This document shows, piece after piece, positions 17,282-25,146 of a DNA stretch of 64,000 bases. The DNA comes from DATJMJ01 sp035503915. Its GTDB lineage: Bacteria; Actinomycetota; Acidimicrobiia; Acidimicrobiales; Palsa-688. The translations under genes were made by a program, and so were the position numbers. The notes beneath the pieces are model-generated. The model was not told the DNA's origin and made no database searches. It saw nothing but the letters and a program-made list of their open reading frames with translations. Each line of letters starts with the position of its first letter. The stretch's first letter is position 1. The DNA lies in contig DATJSU010000002.1 in assembly GCA_035503915.1 (NCBI GenBank), positions 38,475 to 102,474 of the forward strand. Reading direction: 5' to 3'.

Positions 17282-18300
17282 AAGTTCTCCTTCTCTGAGA
17301 AGTCGTAAGGACCTGCGGGCTTAGTGCCGCCAATGCGCTCCGCCGCCCGCAACCGGGCGCTGCGCGCACGCGGGTTTGCCGAGGTCTCGGCCTCGCCCGG
17401 GCGGCGGGAGCCGCGCTTGAGCAGGGCCAGCCATGGCTGCGCCCCGCAGCCACATGGCAACCCCGGAGGGCAGTTGCAGCCTCCGGTCGCGCCGGCAGCA
17501 AAAGTCTCTTTGACTATCCGGTCCTCGCCTGAGTGGTAAGAAATCACGGCGATCCGGCCGCCCGGGACAAGAGCGTCGATCGCCACCTCGAGCGCGGGGC
17601 GCAGGACGTCGAGTTCTTCATTGACAGCGGCTCGGAGAGCTTGGAAGACACGTCTGGCAGGATGCCCGCGGCGGCGGGCAGCGGCTGGGACAGAACGGCT
17701 GACGATTTCTGCCAGTTGAGTAGTCGTCGTGACCGGCCGAGCCTCGACGATCGCTCGGGCGATGCGCCGCGCGAACCGCGCTTCCCCGTGGAGCGCAAAA
17801 AGCCCCGTCAGTTGTGCCTCGCTCAACGAGGCGAGGAGGTCGGCCGCGGTCGGGCCGCCGGTCGGGTCCATACGCATGTCAAGGGGGGCGTCCGAACGGT
17901 AGCTGAAGCCGCGGTCCGCCCGGTCCAGCTGGGGGGAGCTCACGCCCAGGTCGAACAAGGCGCCTGCAATGCCGCTTACCCCCAAGCTCGTAAGGACGTC
18001 GCCCAGGTCGTCAAAGCGCGCCTTCACCACGGTGGCCCGCTCCCCGAAACCGGACAAAACGGCGCTTGCCGCGGCGACCGCGCTCGGGTCACGGTCGATG
18101 GCAACGAGCCGGCGACGCGGCGACATCTCGAGCAGGGCGCGTGCATGGCCGCCGGCGCCCACCGTGGCGTCGAGGAAAACGCCTTCCATCAGCGGCTCGA
18201 AGAGCGCCGACACTTCGGCAAGCATCACCGGCACGTGCGCGAAGGGCCCTTCCTTGGTCGCTGGGAGCGGTTCGGGGCGTGGTGCTGTCCCTGGGCTCAT
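17278..18300 (-). CDS. rsmH: 16S rRNA (cytosine-1402-N4)-methyltransferase RsmH
   Basis: 340 residues. HVPVMLAEV at the N-terminus, the SAM loop DATVGAGGHARALL, GALFDLGVSSPQLD, GFSYRSDAPLDMRMD, RVFQALRAAVNEEL and ISYHSGEDRIVK are the full RsmH motif set. It methylates C1402 of 16S rRNA. The frame stays open upstream to 19248 through mraZ, but the ATG at 18300, with GAGGGG six bases before it, gives the family start. The 194 bases between it and mraZ hold nothing else I can identify. Confidence 0.96.
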   Translation of the reverse strand: MSPGTAPRPEPLPATKEGPFAHVPVMLAEVSALFEPLMEGVFLDATVGAGGHARALLEMSPRRRLVAIDRDPSAVAAASAVLSGFGERATVVKARFDDLGDVLTSLGVSGIAGALFDLGVSSPQLDRADRGFSYRSDAPLDMRMDPTGGPTAADLLASLSEAQLTGLFALHGEARFARRIARAIVEARPVTTTTQLAEIVSRSVPAAARRRGHPARRVFQALRAAVNEELDVLRPALEVAIDALVPGGRIAVISYHSGEDRIVKETFAAGATGGCNCPPGLPCGCGAQPWLALLKRGSRRPGEAETSANPRARSARLRAAERIGGTKPAGPYDFSEKENL

Positions 18301-18494
18301 ACGCAGCCCCTCAACCAGCGCTGCCCCGGGATTTCTCCCCGGGTACATAGGGCTGGGTGGGTGGAGAAGGGGACCCCCGGCTTGCTGGTCGAGGGGCTGC
18401 GTATAGGCCCGCGCTCTGGAGAGCGCCGTAATGGGAACCCGTGGTAGTTGCTGAGCGCGCCTTAGCGGCGAAGGGGAGCCGGTAGGGGGGCGGT

Positions 18495-19019
18495 TCATGG
18501 CCCCGAGGGAGGGACAGGGTTGGTCGGCGGGACGGAGGTGGCTGGGTAGAAGCGGGTCGTACCGTTGGCAAGGCCTTCCATCGTCGAAGCCATCCGTTCC
18601 CGCCAGTGCTCGACGCTCCAAAGCTCGACCCGGTCGAGCACGCCAACCACCATCAAGGGCCGCTCGGGCTCCAGGCTGGCGTAGTCGCGCCAAAAGCTCG
18701 GGACGGTTATGCGCCATTGAGTGTCGATGTCCACCTTGGTGGAGTAGCCCGTAAGCGCACGCGCCATGTGGCGCTCTTCGGGGCCGATGTCCTGGACCTG
18801 CAGCACCATCGCGAGGATGCGGCTGAACTCTTCGGGCGGCCACACAGCCAGGCAGCGCTCGAGGTAGCAGGAGACTACCGCAGCATCTTTGTTGCGCTCG
18901 AACCTGGTTCGCAGCGGAGCGGGGACGACAAAGCGCCCCTTGCTGTCCAGGGAGTGCTCGAAGCTCCCGTACAACGGCTCCACAGTTTTCTCCGGCTCCA
19001 TTTTCAGGGTAGAGGTCAC
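18495..19019 (-). CDS. mraZ: MraZ, transcriptional regulator of the dcw cluster
   Basis: 174 residues. Two SpoVT/AbrB-like halves are recognisable: YGSFEHSLDSKGRFVVPAPLR (~17-37) and TGYSTKVDIDTQWRITVPSFWRD (~88-110). MraZ binds repeated TGGGN-type boxes and represses its own operon. It is the first dcw gene. GTG at 19019 has GGAG six bases upstream; an ATG at 19001 is the alternative and would place the putative operator fully outside the gene. The C-terminal tail is Pro/Thr rich. Confidence 0.95.
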   Translation of the reverse strand: MTSTLKMEPEKTVEPLYGSFEHSLDSKGRFVVPAPLRTRFERNKDAAVVSCYLERCLAVWPPEEFSRILAMVLQVQDIGPEERHMARALTGYSTKVDIDTQWRITVPSFWRDYASLEPERPLMVVGVLDRVELWSVEHWRERMASTMEGLANGTTRFYPATSVPPTNPVPPSGP

Positions 19020-19041
19020 CCCTACTCTCCACAGGAACCCA
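19017..19041 (-). promoter_or_regulatory. Putative MraZ operator (three boxes at 10-bp spacing)
   Basis: On the minus strand TGGGT (19041-19037), TGGAG (19031-19027) and GGGTG (19021-19017) recur every ten bases, separated by 5-base spacers. This matches the known arrangement of MraZ boxes (direct TGGGN repeats with 5-base gaps), although only the first is a perfect TGGGN. It lies just downstream of the candidate promoter, as expected for autorepression. Confidence 0.5.
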
Positions 19042-19042
19042 C

Positions 19043-19069
19043 TTTATAGCCCCGGCTCGCCACGAGCAA
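19043..19069 (-). promoter_or_regulatory. Candidate dcw (mraZ) promoter
   Basis: TTGCTC (complement of 19064-19069) and TATAAA (complement of 19043-19048) are separated by 15 bases on the minus strand, immediately upstream of the MraZ boxes. Spacing is short but both hexamers are good. The rest of 19070-19388 holds no convincing gene. Confidence 0.4.
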
Positions 19070-19388
19070 GCTATACGGTGCCATTTCTGCAAGCGAAACA
19101 TGTGCGAACGCGTGTGCCCCCCCATGGCCGACCTGCGCGCGCTTTTGCAGGAGCGGGGCTGGGTACTTTCAGCCCGCGGGGCCGATGTGTAACGGCCCCC
19201 CGGGTCGGCGCGCTGGCAGCACTGGGACGGCGCGCTGGCAGCGCGCACATCCCTGCGGTGAGCGCTTGTAGACGGCGATCTGGCGAGGAGCTACCCAGGA
19301 CGGCCCGTTGGACGTTTGAGCCTTGCCCACGGGTGGTAAGCAATCGTCACCTGGCAGCATGGCGGGTCCCGAATGATAGGAAGGACGG

Positions 19389-19832
19389 ATGAAAGAAGGA
19401 AGGATGAACAAGGCCAAGTACCTCACGGCGGCATCGGCGCTCACTCTCGCGCTAGGTTTGGCCGCCGCGCTTGTTACGACCGGACCTGAGCTTGCTGCTT
19501 CTGCTCAGACCACGACTACGACGACTGCGTCCACGACGACTACCGCGACCACAGGGACAGTCCCGGCCAACCTGGCTCCCGATCAGCTAGCCCTCACGGG
19601 GACATGCATCCCTGCGGCTACTCTCCTGGAGACTGCCGAGGAAGCTGTCGACGAGTACGTACCCGGTGGGGACCCGGCTGGCGTCTACGTCAACGGGATG
19701 TGGTTACCGGCCTCGTACTTAGCAGCTTTCGCCGGCAATTACATTGTGGGCCCCATGGGTTGTACCAGCACGACCCCGGTCCCGACGACGGTCCCGGTGA
19801 GCACAACTACCACTACGACTACGGTTCCCTAA
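19389..19832 (+). CDS. Small secreted Thr-rich protein of unknown function
   Basis: 147 residues. A signal peptide covers roughly residues 1-38 (MNKAKYLTAASALTLALGLA, then a likely Ala-x-Ala site at ASAQ). A poly-Thr stretch follows, then a short ordered region (~60-125) with two cysteines (TCIPA, GCTST) that could form a disulfide, then a second Thr-rich tail. The start may be ATG at 19389 or at 19404 (MNKAKYL). It is divergent from the dcw operon and convergent with hrpA. No family recognised. Confidence 0.7.
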   Translation: MKEGRMNKAKYLTAASALTLALGLAAALVTTGPELAASAQTTTTTTASTTTTATTGTVPANLAPDQLALTGTCIPAATLLETAEEAVDEYVPGGDPAGVYVNGMWLPASYLAAFAGNYIVGPMGCTSTTPVPTTVPVSTTTTTTTVP

Positions 19833-19935
19833 GGCACCTAAACAGCTCTTCGCGCGACGCGGCTTGACCACCGCCTCGCTCAACTCTTGGCCTGCGCTTA
19901 CGAACTGGTTAGTGGGCACCGGCCACCGGCACCGG

Positions 19936-22900
19936 CTAGGAGCCCGAGCCGGGGGCCGGCGCCGACCTCGGCCCCGAGAGCAGCTGGTTCACGGCTCGTT
20001 GGATGCGCTCCTCGCTCACCGGGACCTTCGTGCCAAGCGACTGAGCGAAGAAGCTGACGCGTAGCTCCTCGACCAACCAGGAAAGGTCCTCCAACTGGCT
20101 CACCACGCCAGGTGGGAGCTGTTCCGCGCGAGCTTGAGCGACCGCTTCGCCCAAAGCGCGGGCGATTTCCCGCGCCCGGGAAGCAAGAGCGGCATCCCGG
20201 CGCGCCTCGGCGGGGAGCCTGTCGAGCCGGCGCTCCAATGCTGTCAAGTACCGCTCGATGTCAGGGAGCCGCGCGAGCCCCGCTCTGCTGGCAACGAAGC
20301 GGCGAGAGAGCATGGCGAGTTGAGACGCAACGTCGTCCAGCGAAGCCTGCACGTTGGTGCCGAACTTCGCTCGCAGGGAACTGCTCCGCTTGTCCAGCTC
20401 AGCAGCCCTGGAAATAATGGCCGCGGCGGCTCGCAAGCCCTTCCTTGCTTCAGTGCCGAGGTCGCTCCGGACCGCTCCTACCAAGACCTCGAAGGCCTCC
20501 CGGCTGCGCGGGGGAGCGCCCAGGGCGAAGATTTGCTGGTCAACGGCGGCGGTCACGACGTCCTCGACAAGTTCGCGGGCCGACAGGTAGCTCCACGAGC
20601 CGACCGCTACGAGGGCCAACTTCGTGCGGTTGTCGACTAGCCGCTCGAGTTGGTCGACCAGTTGGCGTCGAGAGGGAAGGTTCAGCAGTACCAGCCTGCG
20701 GACCCCCGAGAGCATGGCGCGCCGAGCCGCTCCTGGGTCAGGCAAGACGTGCACAGCCACCCTGTCGTCCTCGTCGACCAGGGTGGGGTAACCGCGCACG
20801 CGGTAACCCTGCCAATCGGCTTCGAAAACTTCGGGGACCTCGCCAAAATCCCACGCCGCCGCCTGCCTCCCAGGAGGCCCCCAGGCAACCTGGGCCGACG
20901 AGGCGGCGACCTGGAGCGCCTGCTGCAACTGAGGCTCGAGGCGGGACAAGAGCGCGTCGACTTGCTTGCCGGTGGCAAGCACCCGACCTTGCTCGCCCAC
21001 GACAGAAAAGGTCGGCGTCAAGTGAGCCGGTACCTTGGCCCAGTCAAAGTCTCTTGGCGAGACTGGCGTCGCGGCGGCCTCGCTCAATGCCCGTGCCAAT
21101 AACGGCAGTAGAGGCCCATCAGCCGGCGCATATTTGGCGAGGAAATCCTGCGCGTGGCCAGGAACAGGCACGAGATGGCGCCGCAAGTCTTTCGGCAGCG
21201 AGCGGACCAATGCTGTCACGAGCTCCAAACGAAGGCCTGGCACCTGCCATTCCAGGCGTTCTTGGCCGAGACGCGGCAGCTCGGCAAGCGGCACCTCGAC
21301 AATAACCCCATCGTCCGGCTCACCGGGCTCCCATTTGTAACGGAGGAGGAGCGGTTTTTGACCACTGAAGCTCCAAGCATCAGGGAAGTCGAAGGAACCC
21401 AGCTCCGTGGCGCCGGCGGGGAGCAGGTCTTCAGGGCCGGCTTCCAAGAGGGCTCGTTCACGTGGGCCTTGGAGGCGCCACCATGCGTTGAAGGTGTGGG
21501 CCGAAACCACTTCCTCGCCGATGCGACGCGCGTAGAAATCAACGAGCGTGCCATTGCCGGCCGCAAGCTCGGGCCGGCGGGCACGTTCCAAGAGCGAGCG
21601 GGCGCCTGACAAGACAGCGAGGTTGCCGCTCACAAATTGCGGCGCCCCCTCCCAGTCGCCCTCGGCCAAACCCTCCGTGATGAACATCTCTCGCGCTGTT
21701 TGCGGGTCGAGACGGGCGAGCCCAATGCGGCGCCCGACCACGACAGGCAAGCCGTAAAGAGCCGCACGGGCAATGACGACCGCCTCCCCGCGGGCGGGGT
21801 CCCAAACAGCTTCACTGTAGGACCACTTGAGGAGGTGGGAAGCGACCTCCTCGACCCATTGGGGCCGCGCGGCCGCGACGACCCGTCCCCAGAGCCGGCC
21901 AGTCTCGACCAGCTCAGCGGCCATGACCCAGCGAGGTGGCTTCTTGGCGAGGGCCGAGCCAGGCCAGAGAGCAAAACGCGCTCCTCTTGGGCCCAAAAAG
22001 TCCGCCCGCTCGCCCTCTCGAACACCGACCTGAGCCACTAGGCCAGCAAGCACTGCCCGGTGCAAGCGGTCCCTCTGAACTGAGGCGCGCTCGGGGCCTT
22101 CAGTTCGGCGCCACGCCGGCCCGCCGGCTAGCTCAACCGCGATTTCCCTCAATTGGGAGTGCACATCCTGCCACTCTCGAGCGCGCTGGTAGGAGATCAG
22201 CTCTCTCCTGCACATCCGTCTGAACTGGCTCGAGCTCAACTCCTGCTGGCGCTCCTCAAGGTATGCCCAGAGGTTGAGGTAGCTGACGAAGTCCGAACCT
22301 GGGTCTTCAAAACGAGCGTGCAAGGCCGCGGCAGCCTCCCGTTTGTCGACAGGACGTTCTCTGGGGTCTTGCACGGAGAGCGCCGAAACGACGACGAGGG
22401 CGTCGTCGAGGCAACCAAGACGAGCAGCTTCGATCACGACCCGGCCATAGCGTGGGTCGACGGGTAGCCTCGCAAGTGACCGCCCGACGGGAGTAAGCGC
22501 CCGCGGCCCAACTGCACCGGGTTGAGGCTCACGCGCACCCCCAGAGGGCGTCGTGAGCGCCCCGATCTCTTCCAGGACGGCGACCCCGTCCCGTATGTTG
22601 CGCCGGTCAGGCGGGTCGATGAAGGGGAAGTCCTCCGCTTCACCGAGCCCGATGGCGGCCATCTGAAGGACAACCGAAGCCAAATTGGTCCGCAGTATTT
22701 CGGGTTCAGTAAACGGGCGGCGGGCAGAAAAATCGGCCTCCGAATAGAGCCGCACGCAAATGCCCGGGCCCAGCCGCCCGCAGCGCCCGGCGCGCTGGTT
22801 AGCCGAGGCTTGCGAAACCGGCTCGATTGGGAGCCGCTGGACCTTGGTACGCCTGCTGTAGCGCGAGATGCGCGCGGTCCCAACGTCCACTACATAACGG

Positions 22901-23961
22901 ATCCCGGGGACGGTGAGGGATGTTTCAGCCACGTTGGTCGCCAGCACTACTCGGCGGCCCGTATGCGGCTCGAAAATCCTGTGCTGTTCGGCTGAAGAAA
23001 GCCGGCCAAAAAGGGGCAGCACCTCAAAGGTGGAGGAGGAGCGGGTGAGCGCCTCGGCAGTGTCGCGAACCTCTCGTTCTCCGGCAAGGAACACAAGGAT
23101 GTCCCCTGGCCCTTCTGTGCTGAGCTCCGCTACTGCGTTAACGACTGCTTGGACCTCGTCAACTTCCTCTCCGGCACCGACGGGCTCTCTTGTGCCGTCC
23201 GCAACAGGGGCGGAGGCCGGGCCGGGTGCAGGGCTTGCGCTCGCATCGGGAACAAGCAGACCCTCGTCGTCTTCGGGTTCCTCGCTCGAGCCGAAAGGCT
23301 GGTAGCGGATCTCGACCGGGTAAGTCCGGCCGGAGACCTCGATCACCGGGGCGCCCCAAAAATGCTCGGCGAAACGGGCTGTATCGATCGTGGCGGAAGT
23401 GATCACTACCGATAGATCAGGACGCGACGGTAGAAGCCTCTTCAGGTACCCGAGTATGAAGTCGATGTTGAGGCTTCGCTCGTGAGCCTCGTCGATGATG
23501 AGCGTGTCATAGGCGCGCAGTGCCCGGTCGTTGTGCAGTTCGGCCAAGAGGACACCGTCAGTCATCACCTTCACCAAGGTGCTGTCGCTCACTCGGTCGG
23601 TGAAGCGCACCTTGTAACCGACTGCAGTGCCGAGAGGTGACCCGAGTTCCTCAGCTACGCGCTCCGCGATGCTGCGTGCGGCGATCCGCCTGGGTTGGGT
23701 GTGCCCGATCACCCCCGCGCTCCCCCGCCCGGCCTCCAGGCACATCTTCGGCAGCTGAGTGCTCTTCCCCGAGCCGGTCTCACCGGCGACGACCAGGACC
23801 TGGTTGGCCTTGAGCACGCCAACGACCTCGTCCTTTGCCGCTGAAATGGGCAGGTCTTCGGGGTACCGGAGAGGCGCCAACCCCGAACGCGCTCCCGCCC
23901 GAGCCTCGGCCCGCGCAAGAGCACGCGAAGTCCCGACAGCATTGGGGCGCTTCCCGGTCAC
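19936..23961 (-). CDS. hrpA: HrpA-type DEAH-box ATP-dependent RNA helicase
   Basis: 1341 residues, the usual HrpA length. Walker A GETGSGKST at 60-68, TQPRRIAARS, DEAH in LIIDEAHERSLN, SAT in VITSATIDTARF, and motif VI QRAGRCGRLGPG are all intact. HA2, OB and a large C-terminal DUF3418-like region follow. HrpA family enzymes remodel mRNA and rescue stalled ribosomes in E. coli. Start GTG at 23961. It lies 68 bases downstream of ackA on the same strand and may be co-transcribed with it. Confidence 0.93.
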   Translation of the reverse strand: MTGKRPNAVGTSRALARAEARAGARSGLAPLRYPEDLPISAAKDEVVGVLKANQVLVVAGETGSGKSTQLPKMCLEAGRGSAGVIGHTQPRRIAARSIAERVAEELGSPLGTAVGYKVRFTDRVSDSTLVKVMTDGVLLAELHNDRALRAYDTLIIDEAHERSLNIDFILGYLKRLLPSRPDLSVVITSATIDTARFAEHFWGAPVIEVSGRTYPVEIRYQPFGSSEEPEDDEGLLVPDASASPAPGPASAPVADGTREPVGAGEEVDEVQAVVNAVAELSTEGPGDILVFLAGEREVRDTAEALTRSSSTFEVLPLFGRLSSAEQHRIFEPHTGRRVVLATNVAETSLTVPGIRYVVDVGTARISRYSRRTKVQRLPIEPVSQASANQRAGRCGRLGPGICVRLYSEADFSARRPFTEPEILRTNLASVVLQMAAIGLGEAEDFPFIDPPDRRNIRDGVAVLEEIGALTTPSGGAREPQPGAVGPRALTPVGRSLARLPVDPRYGRVVIEAARLGCLDDALVVVSALSVQDPRERPVDKREAAAALHARFEDPGSDFVSYLNLWAYLEERQQELSSSQFRRMCRRELISYQRAREWQDVHSQLREIAVELAGGPAWRRTEGPERASVQRDRLHRAVLAGLVAQVGVREGERADFLGPRGARFALWPGSALAKKPPRWVMAAELVETGRLWGRVVAAARPQWVEEVASHLLKWSYSEAVWDPARGEAVVIARAALYGLPVVVGRRIGLARLDPQTAREMFITEGLAEGDWEGAPQFVSGNLAVLSGARSLLERARRPELAAGNGTLVDFYARRIGEEVVSAHTFNAWWRLQGPRERALLEAGPEDLLPAGATELGSFDFPDAWSFSGQKPLLLRYKWEPGEPDDGVIVEVPLAELPRLGQERLEWQVPGLRLELVTALVRSLPKDLRRHLVPVPGHAQDFLAKYAPADGPLLPLLARALSEAAATPVSPRDFDWAKVPAHLTPTFSVVGEQGRVLATGKQVDALLSRLEPQLQQALQVAASSAQVAWGPPGRQAAAWDFGEVPEVFEADWQGYRVRGYPTLVDEDDRVAVHVLPDPGAARRAMLSGVRRLVLLNLPSRRQLVDQLERLVDNRTKLALVAVGSWSYLSARELVEDVVTAAVDQQIFALGAPPRSREAFEVLVGAVRSDLGTEARKGLRAAAAIISRAAELDKRSSSLRAKFGTNVQASLDDVASQLAMLSRRFVASRAGLARLPDIERYLTALERRLDRLPAEARRDAALASRAREIARALGEAVAQARAEQLPPGVVSQLEDLSWLVEELRVSFFAQSLGTKVPVSEERIQRAVNQLLSGPRSAPAPGSGS

Positions 23962-24029
23962 GGGCTACCAGCTTGCCCGCTCGCTACCGGGGAGCCTGCG
24001 CGGGCCCCGAGCAAGCGGCTCTCGTGACG

Positions 24030-25136
24030 CTAACCGCCCGCGCGCAGTACCGCGCGCACGCCTCGAGCGATCTCTTTGTCTTCGCGTGCTTCTATAACGA
24101 ATATGCGGGCCCTGGTAGCGCTGGCGCTCAGCTCGCGGTCTCCGTCCGCCTCCTCAAGGTTCAGTGCCTCGTCAAGCTCGGCCCCAAGGAACCTGAGCCC
24201 AGCACAAGCGCGTTGGCGAACAGGGGCCGAGTGCTCGCCAACCCCACCGGTAAAGACGAGGGCGTCGAAACCTGCGAGCGCGGCCACCATCGACGCGATG
24301 CTGCCTTTCAAGCGGTGAAGGTAGACCTGCATGGCGAGGGCAGCGTCGGGGTCTCCGGCGGACTCGGCCTCGAGGACCGAGCGCATGTCGCTCGTGCCCG
24401 TGAGGCCAAAGAGACCGGAGCGGTGCTCGAGAGTCGAAGCCAGCTCGGCGGGCGGCATCCCGACATGCTCTTCGAGCCAGAGCAGGAGCCCAGGGTCGAC
24501 CGAACCCGAACGGGTCCCCATAACGAGCCCCTCAAGGGGGGTAAAGCCCATAGTGGTGTCGACCGAGGTCCCGTCGCGCACTGCTGCTAGCGACGCGCCG
24601 GACCCGAGATGGCAGGTCACCACACGGAAGGGGGCTCCCGGCGCCAGGCCCATGAGCTCGCGAGCTCTCCTGGAAGCGTACGCATGCGATAGCCCATGGA
24701 ACCCGTACCTGCGAAGCTCCCAGCGCCGCCGCCACTGCGGGGGCAACGCGTACGTGTGTGCAGCCGGCGGGATCGTCGCGTGAAAAGCGGTGTCAAAGCA
24801 AGCGACAGTGGGGAGACCCGGGAGCAAACCGCTCACGGCCCGCAAACCTTGCAACGACTTTGGCTGGTGGAGGGGCGCCAGGTCGGTCAAGGCCTCCAGG
24901 CGGCGCTCCACGTTGGGGTCGACCAGCACGGGGGCAGTGAACTCGGTCCCGCCATGGACGATGCGATGCCCGACGGCATCAAAAGGGCCCGCTTTCTTGA
25001 CGACCTCTCTCAGGGCATCTTGGTCCACCTGCCCACCGGGGGAAGGCACGTTGTGGGACGCGACGAGGTTGTCCTGTTCATCGAGCACCGATATCTTGAC
25101 GCTGCTCGACCCGGCGTTGACTACGAGCAGGCGCAT
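24030..25136 (-). CDS. ackA: Acetate kinase
   Basis: 368 residues. The acetate kinase signatures MRLLVVNAGSSSVKISVLD, GHRIVHGG, CFDTAFHATIP, RYGFHGLSHAY and PLEGLVMGTRSGSVDPG are intact. It converts acetyl-phosphate and ADP to acetate and ATP. The ATG at 25136 was chosen because the homology begins exactly there and it lies 10 bases after xfp; the frame extends upstream into xfp. Somewhat shorter than the usual ~400 residues. The pairing with phosphoketolase implies that acetyl-phosphate from that enzyme is its substrate; no phosphotransacetylase is in the window. Confidence 0.96.
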   Translation of the reverse strand: MRLLVVNAGSSSVKISVLDEQDNLVASHNVPSPGGQVDQDALREVVKKAGPFDAVGHRIVHGGTEFTAPVLVDPNVERRLEALTDLAPLHQPKSLQGLRAVSGLLPGLPTVACFDTAFHATIPPAAHTYALPPQWRRRWELRRYGFHGLSHAYASRRARELMGLAPGAPFRVVTCHLGSGASLAAVRDGTSVDTTMGFTPLEGLVMGTRSGSVDPGLLLWLEEHVGMPPAELASTLEHRSGLFGLTGTSDMRSVLEAESAGDPDAALAMQVYLHRLKGSIASMVAALAGFDALVFTGGVGEHSAPVRQRACAGLRFLGAELDEALNLEEADGDRELSASATRARIFVIEAREDKEIARGVRAVLRAGG

Positions 25137-25146
25137 GCTGGAGATG

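Noticed and set aside
18301..19248. A long N-terminal extension making RsmH 656 residues
   Set aside because: It runs antisense-free but out of frame through mraZ, is low-complexity without homology, and the ATG at 18300 has a good ribosome site at the family start.
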